Below, piece after piece: positions 33,543 to 41,319 of a DNA stretch of 64,000 bases. The position numbers and the translations under genes were made by a program. The notes beneath the pieces were generated by a model. That model worked only from the letters and a program-made list of their open reading frames with translations, ran no database searches and was not told the origin of the DNA. Positions within the stretch are counted from its first letter, which is position 1. Each line of letters begins with the position of its first letter. Origin of the DNA: Maribellus sediminis (lineage in GTDB: Bacteria > Bacteroidota > Bacteroidia > Bacteroidales > Prolixibacteraceae); assembly GCF_011799805.1 (NCBI RefSeq), contig NZ_WXUB01000003.1, forward strand, positions 124,001 to 188,000, read 5' to 3'.

Positions 33543-35273
33543 ATGAACAAAAAATTATTTACCGCACTGGTCATTCTGATGGGCATCTCTATTTTAGGGA
33601 TCATCACCGTACAATTGATCTGGATGAACAATGCCGTTCGGGTAAAAAACGAAATGTTCGATCGCAGCGTGAATGAAGCGATGCAACGCACGATTAACCG
33701 GCTTGAAGACATCCACAATTTTGGTGTTGTGAACGACATGATTTTCGATGACGATTCGCTGCATTGGGCAACTGCTCCGGAAATTGCGCTTGATTTGGAT
33801 GAAGAAAGGCAATTCTGGCATGCCCGGGTCGATTCTGAAAGCACGCTTAAGGCAAAGCGCAAACCAATAAAAATTATTCGCGAGATCTCTCCCAACAATA
33901 AAGAAGCTGTTATCGAGATTAAGGTAGAAAACGACAGCGATGACAACAGCCGTCAGACCTTTACTTATAATGTTCGGCAAACCACCAGCCCCGCTCATGT
34001 TGTGGTTGCAGGCAATAATACCGGCGCAAACAGCATGGTATTTATAAAAAAAGACACCATAATTTCGGATGCCGATTCCTTGTACACTTTTACTTCCGTG
34101 AAGATCGATTCGGTGTTGATGGAACTCGATACTTTTAATGTTTTGCGTCCCGATTTTTCGCAGCGGGTGCAGGTAAAAGCCGGGAATCTGAAACGCATTG
34201 CCAATAAAATGGTGAGCGAAGTGTCGGGCTGGGATGTACGACAAATTGATGAAACCCAGATATTCGATGTGTTAACAACTGAATTACTCCAGGGAAATAT
34301 TACGCTCGACTTTGAATTTGGAATTATCCACGACAGCATTGCCGATTTCCCCATGGGCGTAAGTGATTCTTTGGCAGTGGTATCATCTGCATTTCAGGCC
34401 AACCTTTATCCCAACGATATCTTTCAGAAAAACATTAAACTGGCCGTATTTTTCCCGGAGAAAGGCAGTTTTATCTATCGCTCGCTGAACTGGTTGCTGG
34501 TGGCCTCGTTTATGTTCTCACTCTTTATTCTGATGGCCTTCGCACTGAGCATTTTTTACATCCTGCGCCAGAAGAAGATCTCGGAAATGAAATCGGATTT
34601 CATCAACAACATGACGCACGAATTTAAAACGCCGATTGCCACCATTTCGGTAGCTACCGATTCTATTACCAACGATAAAGTGGTGAATGATCCCGAACGT
34701 ATCCGTTATTTTGCAGGGATGATAAAAAAAGAAAACACCCGTATGAACCGACAGGTGGAAGACATTCTTACGATTGCCCGCCTCGACCGCAAAGAGTTTG
34801 ATTTCCGCTGGGAAACCATCGATGTACACGAGTTGATTGAAGATGCCATTCAGGGTATTATTTTACAAATAGAGAAACGCAGCGGGAAAATAGAAATGGA
34901 TTTTGGCGCTGTCAACTCGGTAGTAACCACCGATAAAATTCATTGTACAAATGTGGTGTACAACCTCATCGATAATGCCAATAAATATTCTCCCGACGCA
35001 CCGGAGATCACAATTAGCACAAAAAATACTGCAAAGGGAATTTTAATTTCGGTGGCCGACAAAGGCATTGGAATGAATAAAGTGGTGCAGGCAAAAATAT
35101 TTGAGCGCTTTTACCGGCAAACCAGCGGAAACGTGCATAATGTTAAGGGATTCGGGTTGGGCCTCAGCTACGTGAAAGCCGTTATAGAAGCCAATAAAGG
35201 AACTATTTCGGTTTCCAGTGAACCGGGTAAGGGAAGTAAATTTGATGTATTTTTACCTTTTGTGAGGGAGTAA
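33543..35273 (+). CDS. Membrane sensor histidine kinase of an OmpR-type pair
   Basis: This 576-residue kinase has TM1 (about 7-27; ALVILMGISILGIITVQLIW), a large periplasmic sensor (about 30-312) without recognised fold, and TM2 (about 314-338). HisKA carries H359 in NNMTHEFKTPIATIS. The ATPase domain has NLIDNANKYSPD, ADKGIGM and GFGLGLSYVKAV. The response regulator gene is 163 nt downstream, beyond a palindromic repeat element. The arrangement and sizes resemble RprX/RprY of Bacteroides, but this similarity is from memory and was not tested. It may autoregulate through the GTTAA boxes just upstream. Confidence 0.92.
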   Translation: MNKKLFTALVILMGISILGIITVQLIWMNNAVRVKNEMFDRSVNEAMQRTINRLEDIHNFGVVNDMIFDDDSLHWATAPEIALDLDEERQFWHARVDSESTLKAKRKPIKIIREISPNNKEAVIEIKVENDSDDNSRQTFTYNVRQTTSPAHVVVAGNNTGANSMVFIKKDTIISDADSLYTFTSVKIDSVLMELDTFNVLRPDFSQRVQVKAGNLKRIANKMVSEVSGWDVRQIDETQIFDVLTTELLQGNITLDFEFGIIHDSIADFPMGVSDSLAVVSSAFQANLYPNDIFQKNIKLAVFFPEKGSFIYRSLNWLLVASFMFSLFILMAFALSIFYILRQKKISEMKSDFINNMTHEFKTPIATISVATDSITNDKVVNDPERIRYFAGMIKKENTRMNRQVEDILTIARLDRKEFDFRWETIDVHELIEDAIQGIILQIEKRSGKIEMDFGAVNSVVTTDKIHCTNVVYNLIDNANKYSPDAPEITISTKNTAKGILISVADKGIGMNKVVQAKIFERFYRQTSGNVHNVKGFGLGLSYVKAVIEANKGTISVSSEPGKGSKFDVFLPFVRE

Positions 35274-35359
35274 ACCTCCTCACTCGTACTTAAAGGAGGA
35301 GAATTGAGGCCGGCATAAATTATAAAGACAGTACAATTTTGAATTAATTATACTTTTTG

Positions 35360-35423
35360 AACCACGAATTTCCCCTCCTTCCAAAGGAGGGGGCCGTCCG
35401 TCAGCTGACGGACGGGGGTGGTT
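35360..35423. repeat. Nested palindromic intergenic element
   Basis: Ends AACCAC (35360-35365) and GTGGTT (35418-35423) enclose a CCTCCTT-CC-AAAGGAGG hairpin and a perfect 22-bp palindrome at 35394-35415 centred on CAGCTG. A separate ACCTCCT...AAGGAGGAG pair is near 35275-35300. Similar A/C-GGAGGGG elements are dispersed in related genomes. It stands between kinase and regulator genes. Confidence 0.75.
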
Positions 35424-35436
35424 ATATGGAAGAACA

Positions 35437-36126
35437 ATGACAGTAAAACAACACATATTTCTTGTTGAAGACGATCTGAGTTTTGGCGCGGTGTTGAAAT
35501 CGTACCTCGAAATAAACGACTACGATGTTACCTGGGTCGATGACGGAAAACATGCCCTGGAGCGCTTCAACGGCGGTGACTATCATATTTGCATCCTCGA
35601 TGTGATGTTACCGAATGTGGATGGTTTTACGGTTGGATCAGAAATACGGAAGATCAACAAAGACATTCCCATGGTTTTCCTCACCGCCAAAAGCATGAAA
35701 GAGGACATTTTGAAAGGCTACAACCTGGGTGCCGACGACTACATCACCAAACCTTTCGATACCGAAGTTTTGCTGGCGAAAATTCAAGCCATTATCAAAC
35801 GGCAGTCGGTAGAAACAAAATCAGAAGCTTTTGTTTTTGAAATTGGTTCGTATGTTTTTGATTCTAAACTAAGAAGTATTTCCCGAGATGGCGAAAAACA
35901 AAAACTCTCGCCTAAAGAAGCCGACTTGTTAAAATTACTTTGCCAGAATAAGAACGAATTGCTCAGCCGTGAAACTGCACTGCGAAAAATCTGGGGCGAC
36001 GACGGCTACTTTACCGCCCGAAGCATGGATGTTTTTATTACTAAACTCCGGAAGTACCTGAAAGACGATCCGAACATCGAAATCAGAAACATACATGGAA
36101 CTGGTTTTTTGCTGGAAGTGAAATAA
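35437..36126 (+). CDS. OmpR-family response regulator
   Basis: This 229-residue regulator has a receiver (about 1-120) with acidic residues in LVEDDLSF, phospho-acceptor D55 (CILDVMLPNVDG), and K in VFLTAKSMKED. A winged-helix Trans_reg_C domain follows (about 130-229; RDGEKQKLSPKEADLLKLLC, SRETALRKIWGDDGYFTARS, IRNIHGTGFLLEVK). It is the partner of the kinase upstream. Predicted targets are the GTTAA boxes between the kinase gene and the divergent acidic protein gene. The last 75 bp are duplicated at 37416-37490. It converges closely with the TPR gene (4-nt gap). Confidence 0.95.
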   Translation: MTVKQHIFLVEDDLSFGAVLKSYLEINDYDVTWVDDGKHALERFNGGDYHICILDVMLPNVDGFTVGSEIRKINKDIPMVFLTAKSMKEDILKGYNLGADDYITKPFDTEVLLAKIQAIIKRQSVETKSEAFVFEIGSYVFDSKLRSISRDGEKQKLSPKEADLLKLLCQNKNELLSRETALRKIWGDDGYFTARSMDVFITKLRKYLKDDPNIEIRNIHGTGFLLEVK

Positions 36127-36130
36127 TTAT

Positions 36131-37255
36131 CTATTCTGAAAGGTTTTCTCTGAGGTTACAATACTCAAATACTTCAAGCGGATTTCTGAGCAGAGTTTCA
36201 TCGTAATGTCCGAGTTTATAAAAATAAGGTTCTGTTTTCCTGGCCATCAATTCCATCTCCTGCGCCTTTTCATTTTCACCCCACCTTCTGTAAATATTTG
36301 ACAATGACATATACGAAAGACATTTAGAGGGAGCATTCGGATTTGTCTCCAGAAAAGCCATAATTTTTTCGACTTTCCACTCATCAAGCGTTTCCTTTGA
36401 CTCTACATTCAAATTGTGCCTGAGGGATTTAGATTCAGCAATCGGATTAAGCCATAGAAAACCTAACACATCCTGGTAATCTCCACTTATTTCCAATGCA
36501 TCTTCATAGAATCCAATAGCTCTAGTAACACTATCCTTTTCTAAATAAATATCACCCAGTTGTTTTAGTAGTTTAAAATTTAAACTGTCAGTAGTAAGAA
36601 ATTGTAAATAATAATCCAGTCTCGACATTTTTTTTCCTGAACCTACCTCTTCGTATTTTATCTTCAGAAATAAAAACCTGTCATTTTCTTCCAAATAATC
36701 GCGGTATTTTTTGATCTTAACAGGATCAGCTTTTGTAGAATCCATAAGACTTTGCATATAATACTTTACATAAAGCCCATGAGCTATCTCAATAGATGGT
36801 CTGACTTCAAAATCTTTTTCTAAGACATTGAATGTATTATCAATTTGATCTAATTTAACTTTTGACTGAAAATTACTCCCTAAACTAAATATTATGTCCG
36901 TCCGTAAGGAAGAATAATAATGGTTCCAGGGATCAAGTTTTATTGCCCTATCGATTGCACCAAGGGCCTGCATTCTTTTTAAAGTGTCGGTGTTGTTGAT
37001 CCGCTTTCTTTCGGCGCGGTTAAATTCGATTTGTTCCGGAGACAAATGACACAGCGTTCTTGCATATTCGAAATAAACCAAAGCGTCGGTGCTATCCTTT
37101 TTAAGGTAATTCTCGAGTAAATCAGCTGCTTCTGTGGCCTCATTATTCATTCGTAAATGATAAGCATCCAAAACCACCTGATTAAGCTTTTGAGCTAAGG
37201 AAACAGGAGTTAAAAACATAGAAACGAGGATTGCAATAAACGGTAAAGTTTTCAT
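36131..37255 (-). CDS. Secreted TPR protein (tandem copy 1)
   Basis: The 374-residue protein has a signal peptide (MKTLPFIAILVSMFLTPVSLAQ). TPR-like helical repeats fill the rest, for example AADLLENYLKKDSTDALVYFEYARTL, TLKRMQALGAIDRAIKLDPWN, and SVTRAIGFYEDALEISGDYQDVLGF. It is probably periplasmic. Its neighbour at 37505-38620 is a paralogue with near-identical signal peptide and 5' DNA, while the interior differs at many positions. The stop is 4 nt from the stop of the convergent response regulator gene, so the 3' ends are shared by the transcripts. No partner was identified. Confidence 0.85.
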   Translation of the reverse strand: MKTLPFIAILVSMFLTPVSLAQKLNQVVLDAYHLRMNNEATEAADLLENYLKKDSTDALVYFEYARTLCHLSPEQIEFNRAERKRINNTDTLKRMQALGAIDRAIKLDPWNHYYSSLRTDIIFSLGSNFQSKVKLDQIDNTFNVLEKDFEVRPSIEIAHGLYVKYYMQSLMDSTKADPVKIKKYRDYLEENDRFLFLKIKYEEVGSGKKMSRLDYYLQFLTTDSLNFKLLKQLGDIYLEKDSVTRAIGFYEDALEISGDYQDVLGFLWLNPIAESKSLRHNLNVESKETLDEWKVEKIMAFLETNPNAPSKCLSYMSLSNIYRRWGENEKAQEMELMARKTEPYFYKLGHYDETLLRNPLEVFEYCNLRENLSE

Positions 37256-37415
37256 TGTCAGCAGGTTTTTGGATATGAAGTTACAAAAATTAAGGAACTC
37301 TTTATATTATTTATATTTCCTGCAATCTGGTCGGGTCTTTAAATAAAGTGAATGTATGATTATAGTAACACCGAGGATGTCATCTTTTGAAAAGATTACT
37401 TCCTTTGCCGATAAT

Positions 37416-37502
37416 AAACTTCGGAAGTACCTGAAAGACGATCCGAACATCGAAATCAGAAACATACATGGAACTGGTTTTTTGCTGGAGGACAAAAATT
37501 AA
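37416..37502 (+). pseudogene. Fossil of the response-regulator 3' end
   Basis: The frame reads KLRKYLKDDPNIEIRNIHG, then TGFLLEDKN and stop. It copies the last 25 residues of the OmpR-type regulator encoded at 35437-36126. The DNA from 37416 to 37490 has only one difference from 36043-36117. The start of the gene is missing, so this is a non-functional remnant made by tandem duplication of a segment from the regulator's 3' end through the TPR gene. Confidence 0.88.
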
Positions 37503-37504
37503 AC

Positions 37505-38620
37505 TTATTCGCCCACATTATCTGGGATAAGGTTTGAATACTTAAAAATCTCATTTGGATGCCTCAAGAGCATCTCCTCATAAAAGCCAAGTTCATAAAA
37601 ATAAGGATCAGACTCCCGGGCAGCCAAATCCATTTTCCGTGCCTGCTCTTCTTCTCCTGTTTTTTTATAACTATTCGACAAAGACATATATGCCAGACAC
37701 CTGATTGGCGCATCTGGTCCTGTTTCAAGGAAGGCAGTTAATTTCTCCCTTCTCCATTCTTCATAAAACTTTTGTGCATCCGATAGTGGCCGTGCACTTC
37801 TCATTGAACGGGATTCTCCCAGGGGACTTCGCCATAACTCCCCAAGAGCCTCCTGGTAATCGCCACAAATATTTAATGCCTTTTCATAAAATCCTATTCC
37901 CAATTCAATACTGTCAACTAAAAAACTTTGGTACCCTAATTCCTTTAAAAGTTTTACATTTAAACTGTCGGTTACAAGAAACTGCTTATAATATGCCAGG
38001 TGCTTCATATTTCTGTTCTGTTCGTCTTCCCATTTTATTTGCTTTAAATATTCGAACCGATCGTTACTTTTTATGTATTCCTTGAATTTTTGCATTTTCA
38101 TCGGATCCACTTCCAATGTCCCCATCAAGCTATCTAATAGATATTTACCATAAAGAGCGCTAGCCAGTTCGACAGACGGAACAAGCTCAAAGTTGTCTTC
38201 GATAAATGAAAAAATTGAATCTTCTTCACGAGAAGGTTTTTCCGGCAGCATCAAAAAAATACTTCCCCTTAATTGATGAAAACAATGATTGTTACGATCA
38301 ATAGATATGGCTTTATCGATCATTCTTAAAGCAGCTTCTCTTGTTAAGGTATCTGTTATATAACCAGGATTTCTTAATCTCGGATTGAAATCAATTCGTG
38401 AAGGAGACAAATGACACAAAGCCCTGGCATATTCAAAATAAACCATGGCATTTGAGGAATCTTTTTCGATGTACTTTCTTAGCATGTCAGCGGCCTCATC
38501 GGCGTTGCCATTCATCCTTATTTCATAAGCATCCAAAACCACCTGATTAAGCTTTTGAGCTAAGGAATCAGGAGTTAAAAACATAGAAACGAGGATTGCA
38601 ATAAACGGTAAAGTTTTCAT
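37505..38620 (-). CDS. Secreted TPR protein (tandem copy 2)
   Basis: The 371-residue paralogue of the 36131-37255 product has the same signal peptide apart from one residue (MKTLPFIAILVSMFLTPDSLAQ) and an identical KLNQVVLDAY start. Repeats include ADEAADMLRKYIEKDSSNAMVYFEYARAL and IELGIGFYEKALNICGDYQEALG. The interior is clearly diverged from copy 1, so they may have distinct partners. The stop lies 2 nt from the end of the response-regulator fossil, reproducing the convergent layout of copy 1 with the real regulator. It is preceded by a conserved 5' region of about 140 bp also found before copy 1. Confidence 0.85.
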   Translation of the reverse strand: MKTLPFIAILVSMFLTPDSLAQKLNQVVLDAYEIRMNGNADEAADMLRKYIEKDSSNAMVYFEYARALCHLSPSRIDFNPRLRNPGYITDTLTREAALRMIDKAISIDRNNHCFHQLRGSIFLMLPEKPSREEDSIFSFIEDNFELVPSVELASALYGKYLLDSLMGTLEVDPMKMQKFKEYIKSNDRFEYLKQIKWEDEQNRNMKHLAYYKQFLVTDSLNVKLLKELGYQSFLVDSIELGIGFYEKALNICGDYQEALGELWRSPLGESRSMRSARPLSDAQKFYEEWRREKLTAFLETGPDAPIRCLAYMSLSNSYKKTGEEEQARKMDLAARESDPYFYELGFYEEMLLRHPNEIFKYSNLIPDNVGE

Positions 38621-38739
38621 TGTCAGTAGGTTTTTGGATATGAAGTTACAAAAATTAAGGAACTCTTTATATTATTTACATTTCCTGCAATCTGGTCGGG
38701 TCTTAAAAAAAAGTGAATGTATGATTTTAGTAACACCGA

Positions 38740-38768
38740 GGATGTCATCTTTTGAAAAGATGACATCC
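38740..38768. terminator. Perfect inverted repeat upstream of the TPR copy 2 gene
   Basis: GGATGTCATCTTTT (38740-38753) and AAAAGATGACATCC (38755-38768) form 14-bp arms. In the matching place before copy 1 (about 37375-37403) the right arm is damaged (AAAAGATTACTTCC). It may be a terminator or operator; it lies 120 bp before the TPR gene and 65 bp before the SDR gene. Confidence 0.5.
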
Positions 38769-38833
38769 TTACTAAGAGTTGTATGCATTTTTATTTCCTG
38801 CATTCACATCGTATCTTTAGCAAAAAACAGGAT

Positions 38834-39550
38834 ATGATTTTAGAGAACCGAATAGCCGTAATTACGGGTGCAGGAAAAGGAATCGGCCGGGCAGTTGCAA
38901 ACGGACTGGCAAGATTAAATTTTCAAACCGTATTAATCGGGCGCAATCTGATGGACCTTGAACTGGCAGCCACTGAAATTGTCAATACCGGAGGTCTGGC
39001 ACCCTGCATTTTTCAACTTGATATTACCGACACCGGTAAAATGTGGGAAACTGTAAATGCTATATTAGCTAAACACGGCCGGATTGACGTACTGGTGAAC
39101 AATGCCGGTATTTATTTCGATGGTACCTTGGAGCTTTCCGAGTTCGATTTCCAGGCGATGATAACGACCAATCTCACTGCCCAGTTTAATCTCACGAAAG
39201 TCATTGTTCCGGTAATGCAGGAACAGGGAATGGGCTATATTTTTAATGTAGTTTCGCGATCGGGGAAAGTTGGTTTTGCCGGAAGTGGCGGATACAGCGC
39301 CTCAAAATTCGGGATGCTGGGATTGAGCGAGTCCTTGTACCGCGAACTCACTCCACAGGGAATTAAAGTTACTGCTCTGTGCCCGGGTTGGGTAAACACC
39401 AAAATGGCTTACGATGCCGGTACTCCTCTGGCTGCCGAAGAAATGATAGAGCCCGAAGACCTTTTCAAAACCATAAAATGGTTACTCGAACTTTCACCTG
39501 CGGCCTGTGTTAAAGAGGTGGTCATTGAATCGAAACTTAGCATTAGCTAA
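38834..39550 (+). CDS. Short-chain dehydrogenase/reductase
   Basis: The start at 38834 is used because the longer frame adds an implausible leader; this gives 238 residues, normal for the family. The Rossmann cofactor motif is TGAGKGIG (11-18), NNAG is in VLVNNAGIYFDG, and the active site is YSASK (Y154, K158) with the serine in VVSRSGKVG. A cytoplasmic NAD(P)-dependent oxidoreductase is certain; the substrate is not. KNAG-type 3-oxoacyl-ACP reductases are the nearest generic group. It is followed 51 nt later by a metallo-beta-lactamase-fold gene. Confidence 0.93.
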   Translation: MILENRIAVITGAGKGIGRAVANGLARLNFQTVLIGRNLMDLELAATEIVNTGGLAPCIFQLDITDTGKMWETVNAILAKHGRIDVLVNNAGIYFDGTLELSEFDFQAMITTNLTAQFNLTKVIVPVMQEQGMGYIFNVVSRSGKVGFAGSGGYSASKFGMLGLSESLYRELTPQGIKVTALCPGWVNTKMAYDAGTPLAAEEMIEPEDLFKTIKWLLELSPAACVKEVVIESKLSIS

Positions 39551-39601
39551 TTTGGGCGCTCAGCTCTTTGATCGTTAAAAACAATAAGCAATTTACATCG
39601 A

Positions 39602-40504
39602 ATGAAATACCTGGTTCTTCTTTCGCTTACCGTACTTTTGAATGTTTTTGCCAACGCACAAACCAAAGTAATTCTGCTGGGTACCGGAACTCCAAATCCC
39701 GATCCCGATCATGCAGGAAGCAGTGTTGCCATCCTTGTAAACGATAATGCCTATCTGGTTGATTTTGGTGCAGGCCTTGTACGGAATGCAGCAAGAATGA
39801 CACCGCAATACGGTGGAGAATTTCCGCAACTGGAAGCTAAAAACCTAAAGCTCGCTTTTCTTACCCACCTGCACTCCGACCATACCATCGGCCTGCCCGA
39901 TCTATTGCTGACTCCCTGGGTTCTGGAGCGCGATGTGCCGCTTGAATTGTACGGGCCGGTTGGGACAAAACATTTGGCCGACAACATTGTGGAAGCTTAC
40001 AAGGCCGATATAGATTACAGGTTGAATGGTTTGGAACCTGCCAATGAAACAGGTTGGAAAGTTAACACCCACGAATTTGAAGAGGACGGGATTATTTATG
40101 TTGATTCGCTGGTAAAAGTTGAGGCTTTCCATGTAGAGCACGGCAGCTGGATCAACGCCTTTGGGTTTCGATTTACTACCCCCGATAAAACCATCGTACT
40201 TTCGGGCGACACGCGACCTTGCGAGAATATACTGAACTACTCGAAAGGTGCCGATATTCTTGTTCACGAAGTATATTCGTATCACCGCTGGACCAAACGA
40301 AATGAATTCTGGAAAAAATACCACGCTGCCAACCATACTTCCTCACTCGAACTTGGCGAACTTGCAGCCAAAACAAAACCCGGCAAACTGGTGCTGTATC
40401 ACCTGCTTTCCTGGGGCGATACCGAAGAAGATCTCCTAAATGAAATAGCAACAAAATATGATGGTGAAGTGATTGTGGGGCACGACTGTATGGTAATTGA
40501 ATAA
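39602..40504 (+). CDS. Secreted metallo-beta-lactamase-fold hydrolase (RNase Z-like subgroup)
   Basis: The 300-residue protein has a signal peptide (MKYLVLLSLTVLLNVFANAQ). The metal motif HLHSDH is at 89-94, and further ligands lie in VEHGSW, VLSGDTRPCEN and YHAANHTSS. The start TKVILLGTGTPNPDPDHAGSS is typical of the RNase Z/arylsulfatase AtsA-like subgroup. A two-zinc hydrolase in the periplasm is likely, with unknown substrate; the secreted form argues against tRNA processing. It converges with the LytTR gene at 40556 (51 nt). Confidence 0.9.
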   Translation: MKYLVLLSLTVLLNVFANAQTKVILLGTGTPNPDPDHAGSSVAILVNDNAYLVDFGAGLVRNAARMTPQYGGEFPQLEAKNLKLAFLTHLHSDHTIGLPDLLLTPWVLERDVPLELYGPVGTKHLADNIVEAYKADIDYRLNGLEPANETGWKVNTHEFEEDGIIYVDSLVKVEAFHVEHGSWINAFGFRFTTPDKTIVLSGDTRPCENILNYSKGADILVHEVYSYHRWTKRNEFWKKYHAANHTSSLELGELAAKTKPGKLVLYHLLSWGDTEEDLLNEIATKYDGEVIVGHDCMVIE

Positions 40505-40555
40505 AACCCGGTTCAAAGTTTTACAAACTCGACCTCAACCGAGTTTTTCCCGACC

Positions 40556-41308
40556 TTAAATTTCTTTTAAAACGCTCAGCACCATTTCGCGCCTGAGCCG
40601 GGCGATGCTTACGGTAGATCCGTCGTTCATTTTTATGTAACCGCCGTCGGTTTTGATGTAGGATTTTACCTCGTTGAGGTTAATCAGGTGGGATTGGTGA
40701 ACACGCAAAAAGTTATATTCAGAAAGCAATTCGTCAAACTCTTTTAAGGCTTTGCAAACCAGGAATTTTTCTCCGGAAATCAGGTAAACATGACTGTAGT
40801 TCCCTTCTCCCTGAATCCGCAAAATCCGGTCAACTTCAACAAACTCCATTTTATCAGATAAAGGCAGTACAATACGCTTCTTTGATGCAGAAAAGTTATC
40901 GAGCAACACCTGCATTCTTTTGTTATCAAATTTCTCCTTCCGGCGCTCTTCAAAAAGGGAAACAGCTTTCACCAATTCTTTTATGTTTACCGGTTTTAAG
41001 ATATAATCTAGCGCACAAAATTTTATGGCTTTAAGCGCGTATTGATCAAATGCGGTTACAAAAATTACCTCAAAGTTTTTTACCGGGAGCATTTCAAGCA
41101 AATCGAATCCGGTTCCTTCGATAAGTTCAATATCCAAAAAAATAAGTTCCGGCTTTTGCTGCACGATGGTTTCAACCGCAGAATGAATGTTGTCGATGCA
41201 AGCTAAAACCTCCACCTGCGGGCAATACCTTGCCAAAAGATTACGCAGGTTTTCACTGTTTCCGGGTTCGTCGTCAACCAATATGGTTCTTATTTTATTC
41301 ATATTCAA
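40556..41308 (-). CDS. LytTR-family response regulator (pair 1)
   Basis: This 250-residue regulator may start at M1 or M3. The receiver has acidic residues in LVDDEPGNSEN and phospho-acceptor Asp in LIFLDIELIEGTG. The LytTR domain (about 150-250) ends RVHQSHLINLNEVKSYIKT, then IARLRREMVLSVLKEI. It follows the kinase gene by 11 nt. The last 135 bp of the conserved module (40577-40711) are 100% identical to the second regulator at 44334-45083, while the rest of the protein is much less conserved. The two regulators should therefore bind the same sites. Confidence 0.94.
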   Translation of the reverse strand: MNMNKIRTILVDDEPGNSENLRNLLARYCPQVEVLACIDNIHSAVETIVQQKPELIFLDIELIEGTGFDLLEMLPVKNFEVIFVTAFDQYALKAIKFCALDYILKPVNIKELVKAVSLFEERRKEKFDNKRMQVLLDNFSASKKRIVLPLSDKMEFVEVDRILRIQGEGNYSHVYLISGEKFLVCKALKEFDELLSEYNFLRVHQSHLINLNEVKSYIKTDGGYIKMNDGSTVSIARLRREMVLSVLKEI

Positions 41309-41319
41309 GATTTCTTAGT

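Noticed and set aside
38783-38833. Longer start for the SDR protein
   Set aside because: The extra residues (MHFYFLHSHRIF...) do not fit the compact SDR N-terminus, where the first strand begins a few residues before TGAGKGIG.
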